Shown here: positions 31,261 through 42,407 of the stretch, piece after piece | How the letters are laid out: each line of letters starts with the position of its first letter | Position numbering within the stretch: position 1 is the first letter of the stretch | Assembly: GCA_037953745.1 (NCBI GenBank) | Contig: JBAKBP010000703.1 | Coordinates: 1 to 64,000, forward strand | Length of the DNA: 64,000 nt | Origin: Lithodes maja | Taxonomy: Eukaryota > Arthropoda > Malacostraca > Decapoda > Lithodidae | Reading direction: 5' to 3' | Notes under the pieces: model-generated | What the model was told of the DNA's origin: nothing | Database searches by the model: none | Seen by the model: the letters and a program-made list of their open reading frames with translations, nothing else | Position numbers and translations under genes: made by a program

Positions 31261-32227
31261 TATATTCCTGCATAACGGTATGCATTATATCTCAAGAACT
31301 GGGCAGTGTTATAGCATATTTGTTGTTTGTACATATATATGTATTATGTATGTTGCTTCGTAGTATAGTATAAATGGAAAATATACTTGGTAAATGAAAT
31401 TAGAGGGCATCTGTGAACTCACTCTTACAATTTCCCAGCTCAGCTGGTGGACGACGAGTGGAGGTGAGTCGAGTTGTATACTGATATTCTATTGGTCAAT
31501 AAACTGGGTGTGACGTCACGAGCGATGATGGCATATGAATGGTTGTTGTGGGAGTACGTCACTGTCTAGACGGTGATGTCACAAATTCTCGCGACATTTT
31601 AACGGGTGTAGAAATACACGTCAGTCCATATAATGAGCCTCTTTTGTTTCTCAATCCCTCTAAGACGTCACATTGATTCATTTATTATCCTTGGTGTTTA
31701 TAATCTCTCGGGAGTCGGGCCAGTCGGCCATATTTGAAATGGTGGAACTGTTGTTCAATGAATAGTGAAGTGTTTTTGCTTTATGAAAACACCTACAACA
31801 TCTTCTATTTAACGGGATTACGAACGGAGCTTCCAGCGGCATTGTGTTAATTTGGCTGCAGACCATTATTCTCCAGTACACCAAGGGTAAGGGTTTTATA
31901 CCGTCGTTATTTGGGTCCAAGCCTAGGCTACGTTTACCACGGAATCTTTAATGTACAGTATATCCTCAATACAGACTTATTTCGTTCACTTACCTCGTCA
32001 ATACAGTAATAACCCATATAGGTGCAGAAGGCATGAATTATATCAAAGAAAAAGTGATGTTGAAACATTATCTGCAATTTAGCCATGTTGATTAACTCTT
32101 AGCCCACTTAACCCCTTCAGACTCATATGACGCAGAGGTTGCCAGATTAGCAATAAGAAATAGAGTTCTCTCACCCTTACAATTACCTGTTTTGGCGACC
32201 GTCAATCTTTTATTAATTAAATACCAA
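31261..32227. other. No gene seen
   Basis: Mixed-composition DNA without a credible ORF, terminal repeats or RNA gene. TTAACCCCTTCAGACTC at about 32108 looks like one end of a TTAA element, but I found no matching second end. Confidence 0.5.
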
Positions 32228-32692
32228 ACCAGCGGGGGTGTGGGGGCGGCAGCCCCCACCTAATATACTAGGTTAGGTTAGGTAAGGTTGTTAGGTTACG
32301 CTAATATTACCCCTTATTTTCGTCTTTTACCCCTCAATTTCCCTGTACTTCATAGCCCTCCCCACTATCGGGGGCTGTATCTTAAGATTGTTGGATGATG
32401 GGGAAAATGTTTTTCCCATGATTCTAATTAATGACAACCACTGTGTAATGATGAAAACTAGCTAAAACCCCCCCCCCAAAAAAAACACGAAATAAAAGTT
32501 GCCCAGTTTCCTTGATATTTTCCCTAATTTCCATGAACAAATTTACCTTCGTATAATTGACAGCCAATTTTTTTATTTTTTTATTAAGGGATTAGCCTAG
32601 TACTGTACTCAACCAGCGGGGGTGTGGGGGCGGCAGCCCCCACCCATAATACTAGGTTAGGTTAGGTAAGGTTGTTAGGTTAGGCTAATGTC
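32228..32692. repeat. Pair of ~80-bp direct repeats with hairpin and TTAGG-like tract
   Basis: Copies at 32228-32306 and 32611-32692, 383 bp apart, both begin ACCAGCGGGGGTGTGGGGGC. Each contains the hairpin GTGGGGGC-GGCA-GCCCCCAC and then AGGTTAGGTTAGGTAAGGTT with a further TTAGG. They differ at only a few positions. The DNA between them is unassigned and may be a small mobile element bounded by these repeats. Confidence 0.75.
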
Positions 32693-32781
32693 TTTTCAAA
32701 TCACTATCGGGGAGCGAGCGTGTCTCAACATCGATCGATAGGCCTAATGGGGAAAATAGGTTTTCCCGAGATTTCTAATTA

Positions 32782-32871
32782 CAGTCGACGCTCGATTTAA
32801 CGGACTAATAGGGGGGAGACCGAGTCCGTTGCTGGAAAAAGTCCGTAGCTGGAAAATTGCCTTCGTATTTC

Positions 32872-32916
<45 letters not shown>

Positions 32917-34215
32917 TGAGGGACACGTTGTGCTGTACTGTCCCTGAAAACATAATAAAGTCTTATTTGTCATTGATATGATAAATTTCACATGGAGAAA
33001 AAAAAAAAAAAAAAAAGGAAGGATATCCCCTCCTCTGTAGGCCTACTCCCTCCCCTCCCCGTCCCGCCTCAACCCCGACCCCGTTACTGTGATAATGTTG
33101 ATAAGCCTTGTGCTACACCCTATTGATAATGCAAAACTATTGAACACACTTAAAAGTGTATGTTATTTGGTCTCTATATAATCTGTGAATCATTTCCGAT
33201 ATGATAGAATTAAAGACATTTTTTCCACCAACTCATAATCAGCAAAAACGACACAAATGTCAATTAAAAACATGTTATAATATTTCCCCATCATTTTGTG
33301 TATACCGTGGGAACAAAAAAAAAACAAAAATCTATCAAACGTAAATCTCCCGTCTGGGAAGCTCGGCGCATAGACGGAGGGGAGGGTTGAAATATTTCTT
33401 TGACTATCTTATTTATTATTTATCTATGTGCTGGAAGGATATTATATTTTTCAATTCCATCACATTAGAAATTATTCAAAGATTACAAAAAGTCCAAATA
33501 AGACATAGTTATGTTAATGTATAAGGGATTTAGGAAGTGCATTAGAGAGATAGATAGATAGAAAGAGAGTGTATATCGAGGGAAAAAAAAAAAAAAAAAT
33601 CTATCAAACGTAAATCTACCATCTCTGCTCGCACGGAGGGGAGAGTTGAAATATTTTGTTGACTATCTTATTTATTATTTATCTATGTGCTGGAAGGATA
33701 TTATATTTTTCAATTCCATCACATTAGAAATGATTCAAAGATTACAAAAAGTCCAAATAAGACATAGTTATGTTAATGTATAAGGGATTTAGGAAGTGCA
33801 TTAGAGAGATAGATAGATAGAAAGAGAGTGTATATCGAGGGAAAAAAACAAAACAAAAAATCTATCAAACGTAAATCTACCATCTCTGCTCGCACGGAGG
33901 GGAGAGTTGAAATATTTTGTTGACTATCTTATTTATTATTTATCTATGTGCTGGAAGGATATTATATTTTTCAATTCCATCACATTAGAAATGATTCAAA
34001 GATTACAAAAAGTCCAAATAAGACATAGTTATGTTAATGTATAAGGGATTTAGGTAGTGCATTAGAGAGATAAATAGATAGAGCAACGGACTTTGCTCCA
34101 ATTTTTTTTCGAGCAACGGACTTTGTCCGTTGCTGGGTCCATTGTCCGGCTATGGACAGAGTCCGTTAAATCCGAAATCCGTTGTATCGGGGTCCGTTAA
34201 ATCGAGCGTCGACTG
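32782..34215. mobile_element. pogo-like DNA element with internal tandem repeats
   Basis: 1434 bp flanked by TA. The inverted ends begin CAGTCGACGCTCGATTTAAC and are perfect for at least 23 bp. Subterminal DNA is packed with variants of GTCCGTTGCTGG and GTCCGTTAAAT on both sides. No transposase ORF; long T and A runs at 32875-32914 and 33000-33016. Contains a three-unit tandem array. Confidence 0.88.
33331..34081. repeat. Three tandem units of ~262 bp inside the pogo-like element
   Basis: Each unit starts TCTATCAAACGTAAATCT (33331, 33600, 33861) and ends in a GATA-rich stretch followed by an A-rich tract; the last unit is cut short at about 34081. Units 2 and 3 are almost identical, and unit 1 differs near its start. 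Confidence 0.92.
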
Positions 34216-34235
34216 TACAGTAATTACAAACACTA

Positions 34236-34925
34236 CAGTGGAGCCCCCATCCTCGCTACACCGGTCTTCGTTGATTCAATCCTCGCACCACACACCAAAT
34301 ATTCCCCATTTCAATTCTCGCGCCAAAAGCCTCATTCCTCGCATCAAAATCACAGCCGAAACCCGAAAAAATAGCAAAAATAACGAAAAACTCGACATAA
34401 AACTAGAAAACAAACAAAAACAATAATTTTGTTTTAACATAACGAAAGAATCTGCCAGTAGCTTGCCGTTTAGAGACGAAATCCGAGTGAATCCGAGATC
34501 CGTTCGTCAAATGCGCAAGATGCCGCCATCTTTGTATGACGTCATCACTAAGCAGACGCTTGCAGTTTAGCTAGTATCTGTGTTGACAAAACAACCGTTT
34601 GCAAGCCTTTTTGTGCCTGAACCCCTTATCTCTCGCGTTTATTATAACCTCTAGTACATCTAGTGGTAGGGATGGTTGGCCTGGTGGTAGCAATGAAGGA
34701 ATTTCATGCTCAAAACACAGCAAAGACCAGTCCATGTCGGACGAAAGCGATTGAATTGCCTAGCCTAGGCTAGGCTAAATATGACAATGATTTATAATAA
34801 AATATGTGTGGTAAGTAATCTTCTCATAATACGTCTTTTCCTCATAATATGTATTTATTGGATGTATTTGGGGCGAAATGGGTACTTGAGGGGTGGCTGG
34901 ACGAATTTAGAACCTAGGCCTAGGC
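34236..34925 (+). mobile_element. Tigger/pogo-like element fragment
   Basis: Left end CAGTGGAGCCCCCATCCTCG follows TA and resembles the end at 46532. Internal blocks match 46680-47130 (CTTATCTCTCGCGTTTATTA-type, then CCTAGGCTAGG and CCTCATAATATGTATTTATTGG). The right terminus is missing; LINE sequence follows from about 34930. Confidence 0.75.
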
Positions 34926-34929
34926 TTAC

Positions 34930-35238
34930 CTTACCTTACCTTTGATTACCTTTGAAGAATTCCGTCTGGGAGCGACGCAGCTAAGGAGGACCTCCGCATG
35001 TTCCGGGCAGCGCTCCCCTCCTCATCTCAGGGTCTTGGACTCTTGATGGGAGACTGTTGTTGGAGCCTGGGTAGCCTGGTGTTGGTGGCTGGTCTGGGAT
35101 TCTAACCAGCCACTTGTCTAGTTTGTGTTTGAAGGTGTCAACGGTTACACCAGTTAGATCCCTAAGCTCTCTAGGGATGCTGTTGAAGAGTCGGGTCCCG
35201 TTGTGTTGGAAGCTGTGGTGAACTAGCGTCTTCATTCG
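34930..35238 (-). pseudogene. LINE RT C-terminal fragment
   Basis: Minus-strand reading: HHSFQHNGTRLFNSIPRELR, DTFKHKLDKWLVRIPDQP, ending in a Pro/Gly-rich tail. It resembles the C-termini of CR1- or Jockey-like RTs. The 3' end runs into AAGGT repeats. It is adjacent to the 3' end of the CR1-group LINE copy 3. Confidence 0.65.
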
Positions 35239-37024
35239 CTGTACTCACCTAATTGTAGTATACAGGATTTGAGCCTAAGCTCGTGTTGTCCTGTCTCTCT
35301 CTCTACATTTATCCAATTTTGCTTTAAAAGTTTGGATATTTCTTGCTCCCACCACCTCCCCATCCAACTTATTCCAACACTCAATGCTTCTATACGGGAA
35401 GCTGAACTTTCTTACATCAGACTTACATATAACTTTCCTCAACTTACAATCATGACCCCTGGTTCTTCCCTCGTCCCTCACCACAAAATCTCCCTTGTCG
35501 ATCTTCTCAAAACCTTTCACACACTTAACCCGGGAACTGCGGGAAGACTCTTTAGAGTTCGGCCGGCGGACTGCGGGAAGACTCTCTGGAGTAAGTAAAA
35601 CTAAAAATCAACTTTTTACATCGAAAAAAAATTTTTTTTTTATTTTTTTATTTTTTTTTTTTTTTTTTTTTTTTTGGCCCCTGGGCCATGCAAAATCTCA
35701 GTCCTCTACCTCCCCTCCTTCCCCACTTTCCTCCTATTCCTCAGTTATCACCTATTTTCCCTATTATTCCCTTATTCTGAGGTATATTTTCGTGCTAACA
35801 TTAGCGAGTTGCAAGCAGGGTGTTGTCATCACTGATGGCCATCGAGTGCAAGAGAGAGAGAGAGAGTATCGATCGACTGTGTCTCAGTGGCCTTGGGGGA
35901 AATTGGCGGGAAAGGAGTTTGCCTCACCCATAGATTATACAACTCGCGGGCTATATCTCCGATTTTGACCATCCAAACGCTGTTTTCACTCGTTTTATTG
36001 TTGTTTCAGGTTAATACCTTTATAATCAACCCATAATAGGCGCATATGGATAATTATTAATGCTATTAATGGTACAATGAATATTTTAGTGACGAAAAAC
36101 CTCAAATACGTCAGCACAGGGGGACGTTTTCATTTACCCCCGTGCGCACTTCAGAGGTTAAACATCATGATCATGTCACCTCTCTCTCTCCTCTCCCTCA
36201 GCGTTGGCAGCTTTAGCCTCTCCAATCTCTCCTCATAAGGCAGGTCTCTAAGGCTAGCTATCATCTTAGTGGCAACTCTCTGAACTCTTTCCAGTTTTTT
36301 ATTATGTTTTATAAGGTGTGGAGACCACACCACTGCTGCATACTCCAGTCTTGGTCGTATTATTGTCCCTATTATTTTTGCTAACATCGCTTCATCTAAA
36401 TAATTCAGAGCTATTCTCATGTTAGTCAACACTGCATAGGTTTCACCAGTTATTTTATTTATATGCTGTTCAGGTGACAAGCTGTCTGCCACAACTACCC
36501 CTAGGTCTTTTGCTTTCACAGCTTTACTAATTATTTCATCTCCTATTTTATATCCCCAAGAAGGTCTATATTTACTTTTTCCCATCTCAAGAACCTGACA
36601 CTTACTCGTGTTGAATTCCATTTTCCAAGTTTGACTCCACTCATATAACTTATCTAGGTCTCTCTGTAATTCTTCACAACTACTCCTACTTGTAATATGC
36701 TTCATTAATTTTGCATCATCAGCAAACATAGATATATATGAGCCTATTCCCATTTGAAGGTCGTTGATGAAAACCAAAAACATGATTGGGGCCAACACCG
36801 ATCCTTGAGGCACTCCGCTTTTTACCCTTTTCCACGAGGAGAACTTTCCTTTTATTACTGTTCGCATTTCCCTCCCAATTAAATAGTTTTCCATCCACTT
36901 TAATAATACTCCCTCAACCCGCCCCACAGTCCTGAGCTTCCACAACAATCTCTTATGAGGCACCTTATCAAATGCCTTCTTGAAATCTAAGTAAATACAA
37001 TCTACCCACCCCTCCCTCCCTTGT
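35239..37024 (-). mobile_element. CR1-group LINE copy 3, 5'-truncated, split by a TTAA element
   Basis: Close relative of copy 1 (3932-8486). The RT part from YLDFKKAFDKVPHKR through MFADDA to MMF is at 36151-37010, and the last segment (CVKGFEKIDKGDFVVRDEGR onward) at 35275-35530. The 3' end is GTACTCACCTAATTGT on the plus strand. It stops at 37024 against the tail of the RTE-like LINE. The RT catalytic motif is intact, but only the C-terminal half of ORF2 is present. Confidence 0.9.
35525..36161. mobile_element. TTAA element, family T2
   Basis: 629 bp between TTAA sites, inserted in LINE copy 3. The homologous empty site in copy 1 (ATGATGTTTAAGTGTGTG near 8195) shows exact TTAA duplication. 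The ends are CCCGGGAACTGCGGG and, reversed, CCTCTGAAGTGCGCAC, which match only partly. It contains a long T run at 35624-35675. No transposase. Confidence 0.85.
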
Positions 37025-37036
37025 CTATCTATCTAT

Positions 37037-39265
37037 CTATTGCCTGACGCCGTGATCCCCGAAGGGGTGGCCACGAACGAACCGCCCCCATGCACCTCTG
37101 TCCCCAGTCAGTCGACGCCCCTCCCCCCAACCAGCACCGCCTTCATTCATGTAGTTCCTCACTCCATCCTTCCACCTCATATTCGGTCTACCTCTCCCCC
37201 TCTGTCCCTCCACCTCGCTCTCGTACACCCTCTTAGTCATTCTCTCGCTTTCCATACGTTCCATATGGCCGAACCATCTCAAGTTGTTCCTTTTCACACT
37301 TTCCAGCACATCTACCTCCACACCACACCTCCTTCTTACTTCCTCATTAGTCTGTCTATCCCTCCATGTAATTCCGCACGCACTCCTTAAGTAATTCATT
37401 TCCACTGCTCTCACTCTTGGTCTGAGTCTCTCAACCAACGTCCATGCTTCGCTTCCGTAAGTCAGTGTCGGGATTACCACACTGTCATGCAAGGACTTCT
37501 TCACTTCCATACTGACCACCCTATTTCTTGTTACTGCTTTTAGCGTTCCTACAACCCTCTTCCCCTGTTGTACCCTCTCCCGCACCTCTTCATCCATAGT
37601 CCCATCTTTACTCAACACACTGCCCAGATACTTAAAAGAGTTGACGATCTCCATAGCCTGACCGTTCAGCTTCACCTCACACTCTGTGACTTCACCCCTT
37701 TCGAAGACCATAACCTTGCTCTTCCCCGTATTTACCTTCAAATTCCGTTTTTCGCACACTGTTCCAAACTCATTTACCAGACCCTGCAACTCCCATTCAT
37801 TATCACTCATCAGAACTGTATCATCCGCAAACAGCAGTATAGGTAGCTTCCACTCAATTCCCTCCCTTTTCAGCGATACACCAACATCCACTGCTCTTGA
37901 TAGTATTTCTTTCATAACTCCATCCATATATACAGTAAACAACCACGGGGACATCACACACCCCTGTTTCAAACCAACATTCAGGTCAAAGAACTCGCTC
38001 TGCTCACTCTCCACACGTACTGCCGCCTTTGCACCCTCATACATGCTCTTCACTGCTTTCAGCAACTTGCCCTCTACTCCGTATATTCTAAGTACTTTCC
38101 ACAAACCTTCTCTATCCACTCTGTCATAGGCCTTCTCCAAGTCCATAAAGGCAACATACACCTTTTGTTTCTTCTCCAGATACTTCTCCACAACACAATT
38201 CAGGGTAAAAATCTGATCTACACATCCTCTTCCCTTCCTAAAGCCTCCCTGCTCGTCGCCTATCCATTTCTCCGTTCTCACTCTCACTCTCTCAATCACT
38301 ACCCTACTGTATACCTTCCCTACTACGCTTAGAAGACATATTCCTCGGTGGTTACCACACACTCCTCTTTCCCCTTTGCCCTTATATAGGGGGACTATTA
38401 TGCCAGTCTTCCAGTCATCGGGTGCACTCCCCTTCTCCCATGCTAGTTTGCACATTTTCCATACCCATTCTATCACTATCTCACCACCATACCTCAACAT
38501 TTCCCCACACACTCCATCTGTTCCTGGTGCTTTCCCCAACTTCACTCTTTTCATGGCTTCCCACACTTCTGACCTCCTGATCCCCACCTCCTCCTCCACT
38601 ACTTCTCTTCTTCTCCCTCCCATACCATATCCAGCTATGTTTGCTGGCTCTTCATTCCTTTCATTTAGCAACTCACTGAAGTACTCCCTCCATCTTTCGA
38701 CTCTCTCTTGCTTCTCGGCTAGCATTCTCCCATTCTTATCTTTCACACCCTTACTGTTTCCCTTGCTACCTTCCCTAACTTTCTTGACTTCTTTCCAGAA
38801 CAGTTTCTTACTCTCCCTCCATTTTACACTCAGATTCCTTCCAAATTCCTCATCTACTCTTCTCTTACTTTCCTTCACTACTCTCTTCACCACCCTCTTA
38901 CTCTCCACGTACCTCGCTCGTTTCTGTCTCTCGGAATCTTCATTCCCTCTACTACCCAACCACTCTCTATATGCTTTCTTCTTTTCTTCCACAGCTATTC
39001 TTACCTCTTCTGTCCACCATGCTGTACCTTTCACTCCCCTCCCTCTTCTCCTCACTCCACACACCTCCTCACATGCTGCACAGATCTCATCCTTAAACAC
39101 ACCTTGCTCATCTCCTCCACTTCCTCCATAACTTCCAGGTCGAACCCACCTAGTCGTCTTTCCACTGCTCTCCTGTACTCCTCCCTGACTTCCTCCTCCT
39201 GCAACCTCTCCACCCTCCTCACCATTCCACCCTCCTCTCGCCTCCCTCCCGCTCTCCTCACCCAC
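37037..39265 (-). pseudogene. RTE-like LINE reverse transcriptase part
   Basis: Open frame of about 740 codons. The true protein is readable from about 39100 (KDEICAACEEVCGV). RT motifs: GIIVPLYKGKGERG, NHRGICLLSVVGK, GGFRKGRGCVDQIF, FMDLEKAYDRVDREGLW, GLKQGCVMSPWLF and catalytic LLFADDTVLM. The C-terminal domain has TYGSEAWTLVERL, RWFGHMERMESERM and RGRPNMRWKDG. The RT frame itself has no stop. It is cut off from its endonuclease by a single frame change near 39110. Confidence 0.88.
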
Positions 39266-40433
39266 TTCTTTTGTATCCTAACCTTAGCTACCACTACATA
39301 ATGATCAGACAGACCCCCTCCAATACCCCTATACACCCTAGCATCCATCACAGATTTCTTCATTCGTTCATCCACACATACATAATCAATCAATGACTTT
39401 CGTTCCACCACTGTCTTATCCTTCATTGTCAACATCCGTTTCCACGTGTACCTGTGGATCATTCTGTGTCGGAAGAAGGTGTTGGCTATCCACAGCCTCC
39501 TCCCCACACATACGTCCACAAGTGCACTACCATTCCCATTCACCTCTGATGGTACCCCCCACCCTCCCACCACTCCCTCAACTTTCCTATCACCCACCTT
39601 ACCATTCATATCCCCAATCAGAAATATTCTTTCGTTCTTGTCAAACTTCTCCAGGCACGCCTCCACATTCATCCAGAACTCCTCTTTCTTTCTTTCAAGT
39701 ATATCCTCTGTCGGGGCATACACGCATACAATCACCCACGTTTGTATTCCTACTTTCATTCTCACCCACACAATCCTTGAACCCACAAACCCATACTCTC
39801 TTACACATTCCTTCCATTTGCTACTTACAAACAAACATGCACCTTCTCTCGCTATTCCTTCACTCACTCCAGCACACACACCTATTCCACACTCCCACTC
39901 TCTCACATCTGAACCTTTCCATTTGGTCTCTGTCATTCCACATACATCCAGCCTGGCATTCACTAACACTTCCAGAACCTCTCTTTCCTCCTTTTGTTCT
40001 TTCACAATTTCCTCTAAATCCTTAACTTTCTGTTCACCTACCACCGTCCATGCAGTTGACTCCTTCACTTCCTTGAATCGTCCTTCGTATTCCTTCAGCT
40101 GCTCCTTTAATGCCATATTCTCTGCTCCCAATTCCTCTACCTTTTTTAGTACCATTTCTAGGTTATTATTAACTTCCGAAATAGGCCTACATTTGCTTCC
40201 TTCACTAAGCCTATTCCCTGCCCCACCCGACGCACCACATAGTTCGCACAACACCTTGATTTTCTCACCAATGTCCCATTGTCCCCCTTCCACTTCTCCG
40301 TATCACTCTTCCACTTTTCCAATTCCTTCACAACATTAATAATCTCTTCTACCTTCTTATCTGTGCTCCTAAACCCACGAAACCGTTCTAACCTTTCTTC
40401 CGTCTCCGAAATTCCCGCCGTTCCGTCCGCCAT
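39052..40433 (-). pseudogene. RTE-like LINE N-terminal region and endonuclease
   Basis: Starts MADGTAGISETEER at 40433 with a short coiled coil. A frame change near 40270 leads into a Glu/Lys-rich coiled coil (NNLEMVLKKVEELGAENMAL), then apurinic endonuclease motifs: CGMTETKWKG, VCVYAPTED, LIGDMNGKVGDR, SLIDYVCVDERM and GLSDHYVVVAK. The frame continues to 39052 out of phase with RT. Only the frame changes disable it; catalytic motifs are preserved. Confidence 0.85.
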
Positions 40434-40673
40434 GTTTGTTTACAATCACTACAACTCCAGCTGACCCGTTGATTACACCACTCTTTTCACAATATATATC
40501 ACCCCTCCACCACACCAATTTATCTTCCAAACACTTCACTAGTCCTTCCACTCCTCGCTCGCTCAGTATGTATTCGAAATTCCGTGATATTTAATCGTGC
40601 CCATGATAATATGCCGGAGCCTCAAAAAATACGTCTGCCTCCCACCATCGCCTCGACCGTATCTTCCCTGTGT

Positions 40674-41555
40674 TTATTCACCCTCCTTCCCACTTGTGGG
40701 AGTTTGGATACTGGCGTTTTCGTCGAGGATTAACGTCGATGTGTTGTTGTCTTGTGGGGGAGGGGGTGAAGCTATATTTGCTTCGTTCATAATGAGTTGA
40801 ATTTGTGCTCCTGGGGTTGGAGGTAATGTGGACATGTTGGCGGAGGTGTCCGGATTGACCGTGGTCAGTGTCTGATACGGCCCCACATTTTGAGCAGCTG
40901 CCGTGTAGTTGTAAGTAGCTGTATGTGGGTGGAATGGGAGGTTAGGCCACCCACCAGGTGTTGTACCACGAAAACTCGGGTTGTGGGTCAACCCGTGAGT
41001 TTGTTGTGGTGCTGGTGGTATTTGTTGTTGCTGTTGTTGTTGTTGTGGCGTTGCGGGAGTGAGTTGCTGTTGAAGTTGCTGGGCTGCGGGGTTGAGGCTC
41101 TACGCAGCTGGTCGCTGGGTAGACGAGTGCGGGCCTGGGTTGTATATTAGGCTCATTAATCCAGGGCTTGCTTGTGGAGGTGGGACAGGTGCAGTGGTTT
41201 GTGTTGGTGGATGCTGGACAGGTGCGTTGGTATGCGTCGGGTGAGGGGTGGCGATGCGTGTTGCCACTGGAGGAGGAATATTGACCCGATACTCGACTGG
41301 GGCTATATCCCGCATTTTCACAAGTGCTTGGGGCTCCCCGCTCTCGAGTTTTAGATTCTCCTTTCGGGCTTCCCCGAGGAGATCTAGCGCATTGCTGATA
41401 AATTTTTGGGATATATTTTTGTTCAGCAACTTAAGCGTGTTGCATATGAACATACCAAAAAATTCTATCTCCTCCTCCAGTGGTGTCTTCTTCTGCCTGA
41501 GTTTGGTAATCTCATCTTGAAGCTCCGCCACTTTGAGCCAACGATCCCTGAGAAC
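40674..41555 (-). pseudogene. Last exon of a MADF-like gene, with an in-frame TAG
   Basis: The acceptor CCTTTTTTCACACAG precedes the exon at 41555. It begins VLRDRWLKVAELQDEITKLR, continues into a helical Leu/Lys-rich segment, then a Pro/Thr/His-rich region. A TAG at 41100-41102 is followed in the same frame by 142 more codons, including a Gln run and NPSFRGTTPGGWPNLPFHP, before the stop at 40674. Either the TAG is a disabling mutation or the natural end, with fossil coding sequence beyond. Its reading phase (0) matches the exon at 48095-48283. Downstream lies the RTE-like LINE. Confidence 0.5.
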
Positions 41556-41997
41556 CTGTGTGAAAAAAGGAACGTTAATATAAACCAAAGTAATAATATT
41601 TTCGTACATAAATAATTTATAAACTAAACAATAAAATATTTCTTTAACAAATAATATCAAACATTGTTTGACGACAGTCAACTAGGGCCGTGAGCCCTGT
41701 GTGGTCTCAAATTTACCCCGAGGTATGCTATCTTATCGGAATTTAATTTGACACCATCCTCTCCTTCTCAGTACCCCGAATGTAGCTATGCAGTGAATGA
41801 ACGAATATGAACGAAAAGGGAGAACGGCTATACTGTACAGTATATGAATGTATTTGGTATACAAAATCACAATTATCACTGTGTCAAGTTTAATTTATCA
41901 ATCTTTGTGAAATTATAATAGAACATTAATAATTATACGAATGGATAAAATGACAAACACGATTACGAACTACATAACCTATTTCTTCGCCTATATA

Positions 41998-42385
41998 TTT
42001 GTAATGGCAGTAGAACAACACCCTTGCCCAAATATTAACAGTGGTCATGCCTGCTGGCGATGACCGCGAGATTAGGATGAACACTCCCACAGTTGAGGAA
42101 CCGTAAACCAACATATAACGGAATATGTATGTGTACTGTATATATATGTAAATATATACTGTTTATATATATATATACTGTATATATATATATATATATA
42201 CTGTATATATATATATAAAATCTCTATATTTATATATATACTGTACATACATATTCCGTTATACAGTATGTTGGTTTACGGTTTTCTCATTTGTGGGAGT
42301 GTTCCTCCTAATCTCGCGGTCATCGCCAACAGGCATGACAACTGTTAATATTTGGGCAAGGGTGTTGTTCTACTGCCATTACAAA
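41998..42385. repeat. Fold-back element with ~140-bp arms
   Basis: Arm 1 (41998 to about 42135, TTTGTAATGGCAGTAGAACA start) is the reverse complement of arm 2 (about 42239-42385), with small differences. The loop is AT-rich with repeated TATATA and ACTGTA. This is a snap-back MITE or recent inverted duplication, sitting in the large intron of the MADF-like gene. Confidence 0.9.
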
Positions 42386-42407
42386 TGTGTATATATATAT
42401 ATATATA

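Larger units (their letters stand above)
37025..40570 (-). mobile_element. Near-complete RTE-like LINE
   Basis: A single endonuclease-RT coding region, a very short 3' UTR and a GATA microsatellite tail (TAGATAGATAGATAG at 37025-37039) point to the RTE clade. The 5' end is placed roughly at 40570. The coding region has frame changes near 40270 and 39110. Two 5'-truncated copies of the same family lie at 9383-9838 and 21099-21414, and a SINE with the same tail at 18343-18737. Confidence 0.85.

Noticed and set aside
32108..32125. TTAACCCCTTCAGACTC as a MITE end
   Set aside because: No partner terminus seen; kept only as a note in the regional entry.
32270..32300. TTAGG-like units as a telomere or interstitial telomere block
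   Set aside because: Only a few imperfect units tied to an 80-bp repeat; not an array.
32744..32991. Small minus-strand ORFs with a Lys run
   Set aside because: The Lys run is only the poly(T) tract at 32875-32914 read in reverse.
37040..40464. Long plus-strand open frames opposite the RTE-like LINE
   Set aside because: Ser/Pro/Leu-rich antisense of a purine-rich coding strand; the minus strand has all endonuclease and RT motifs.
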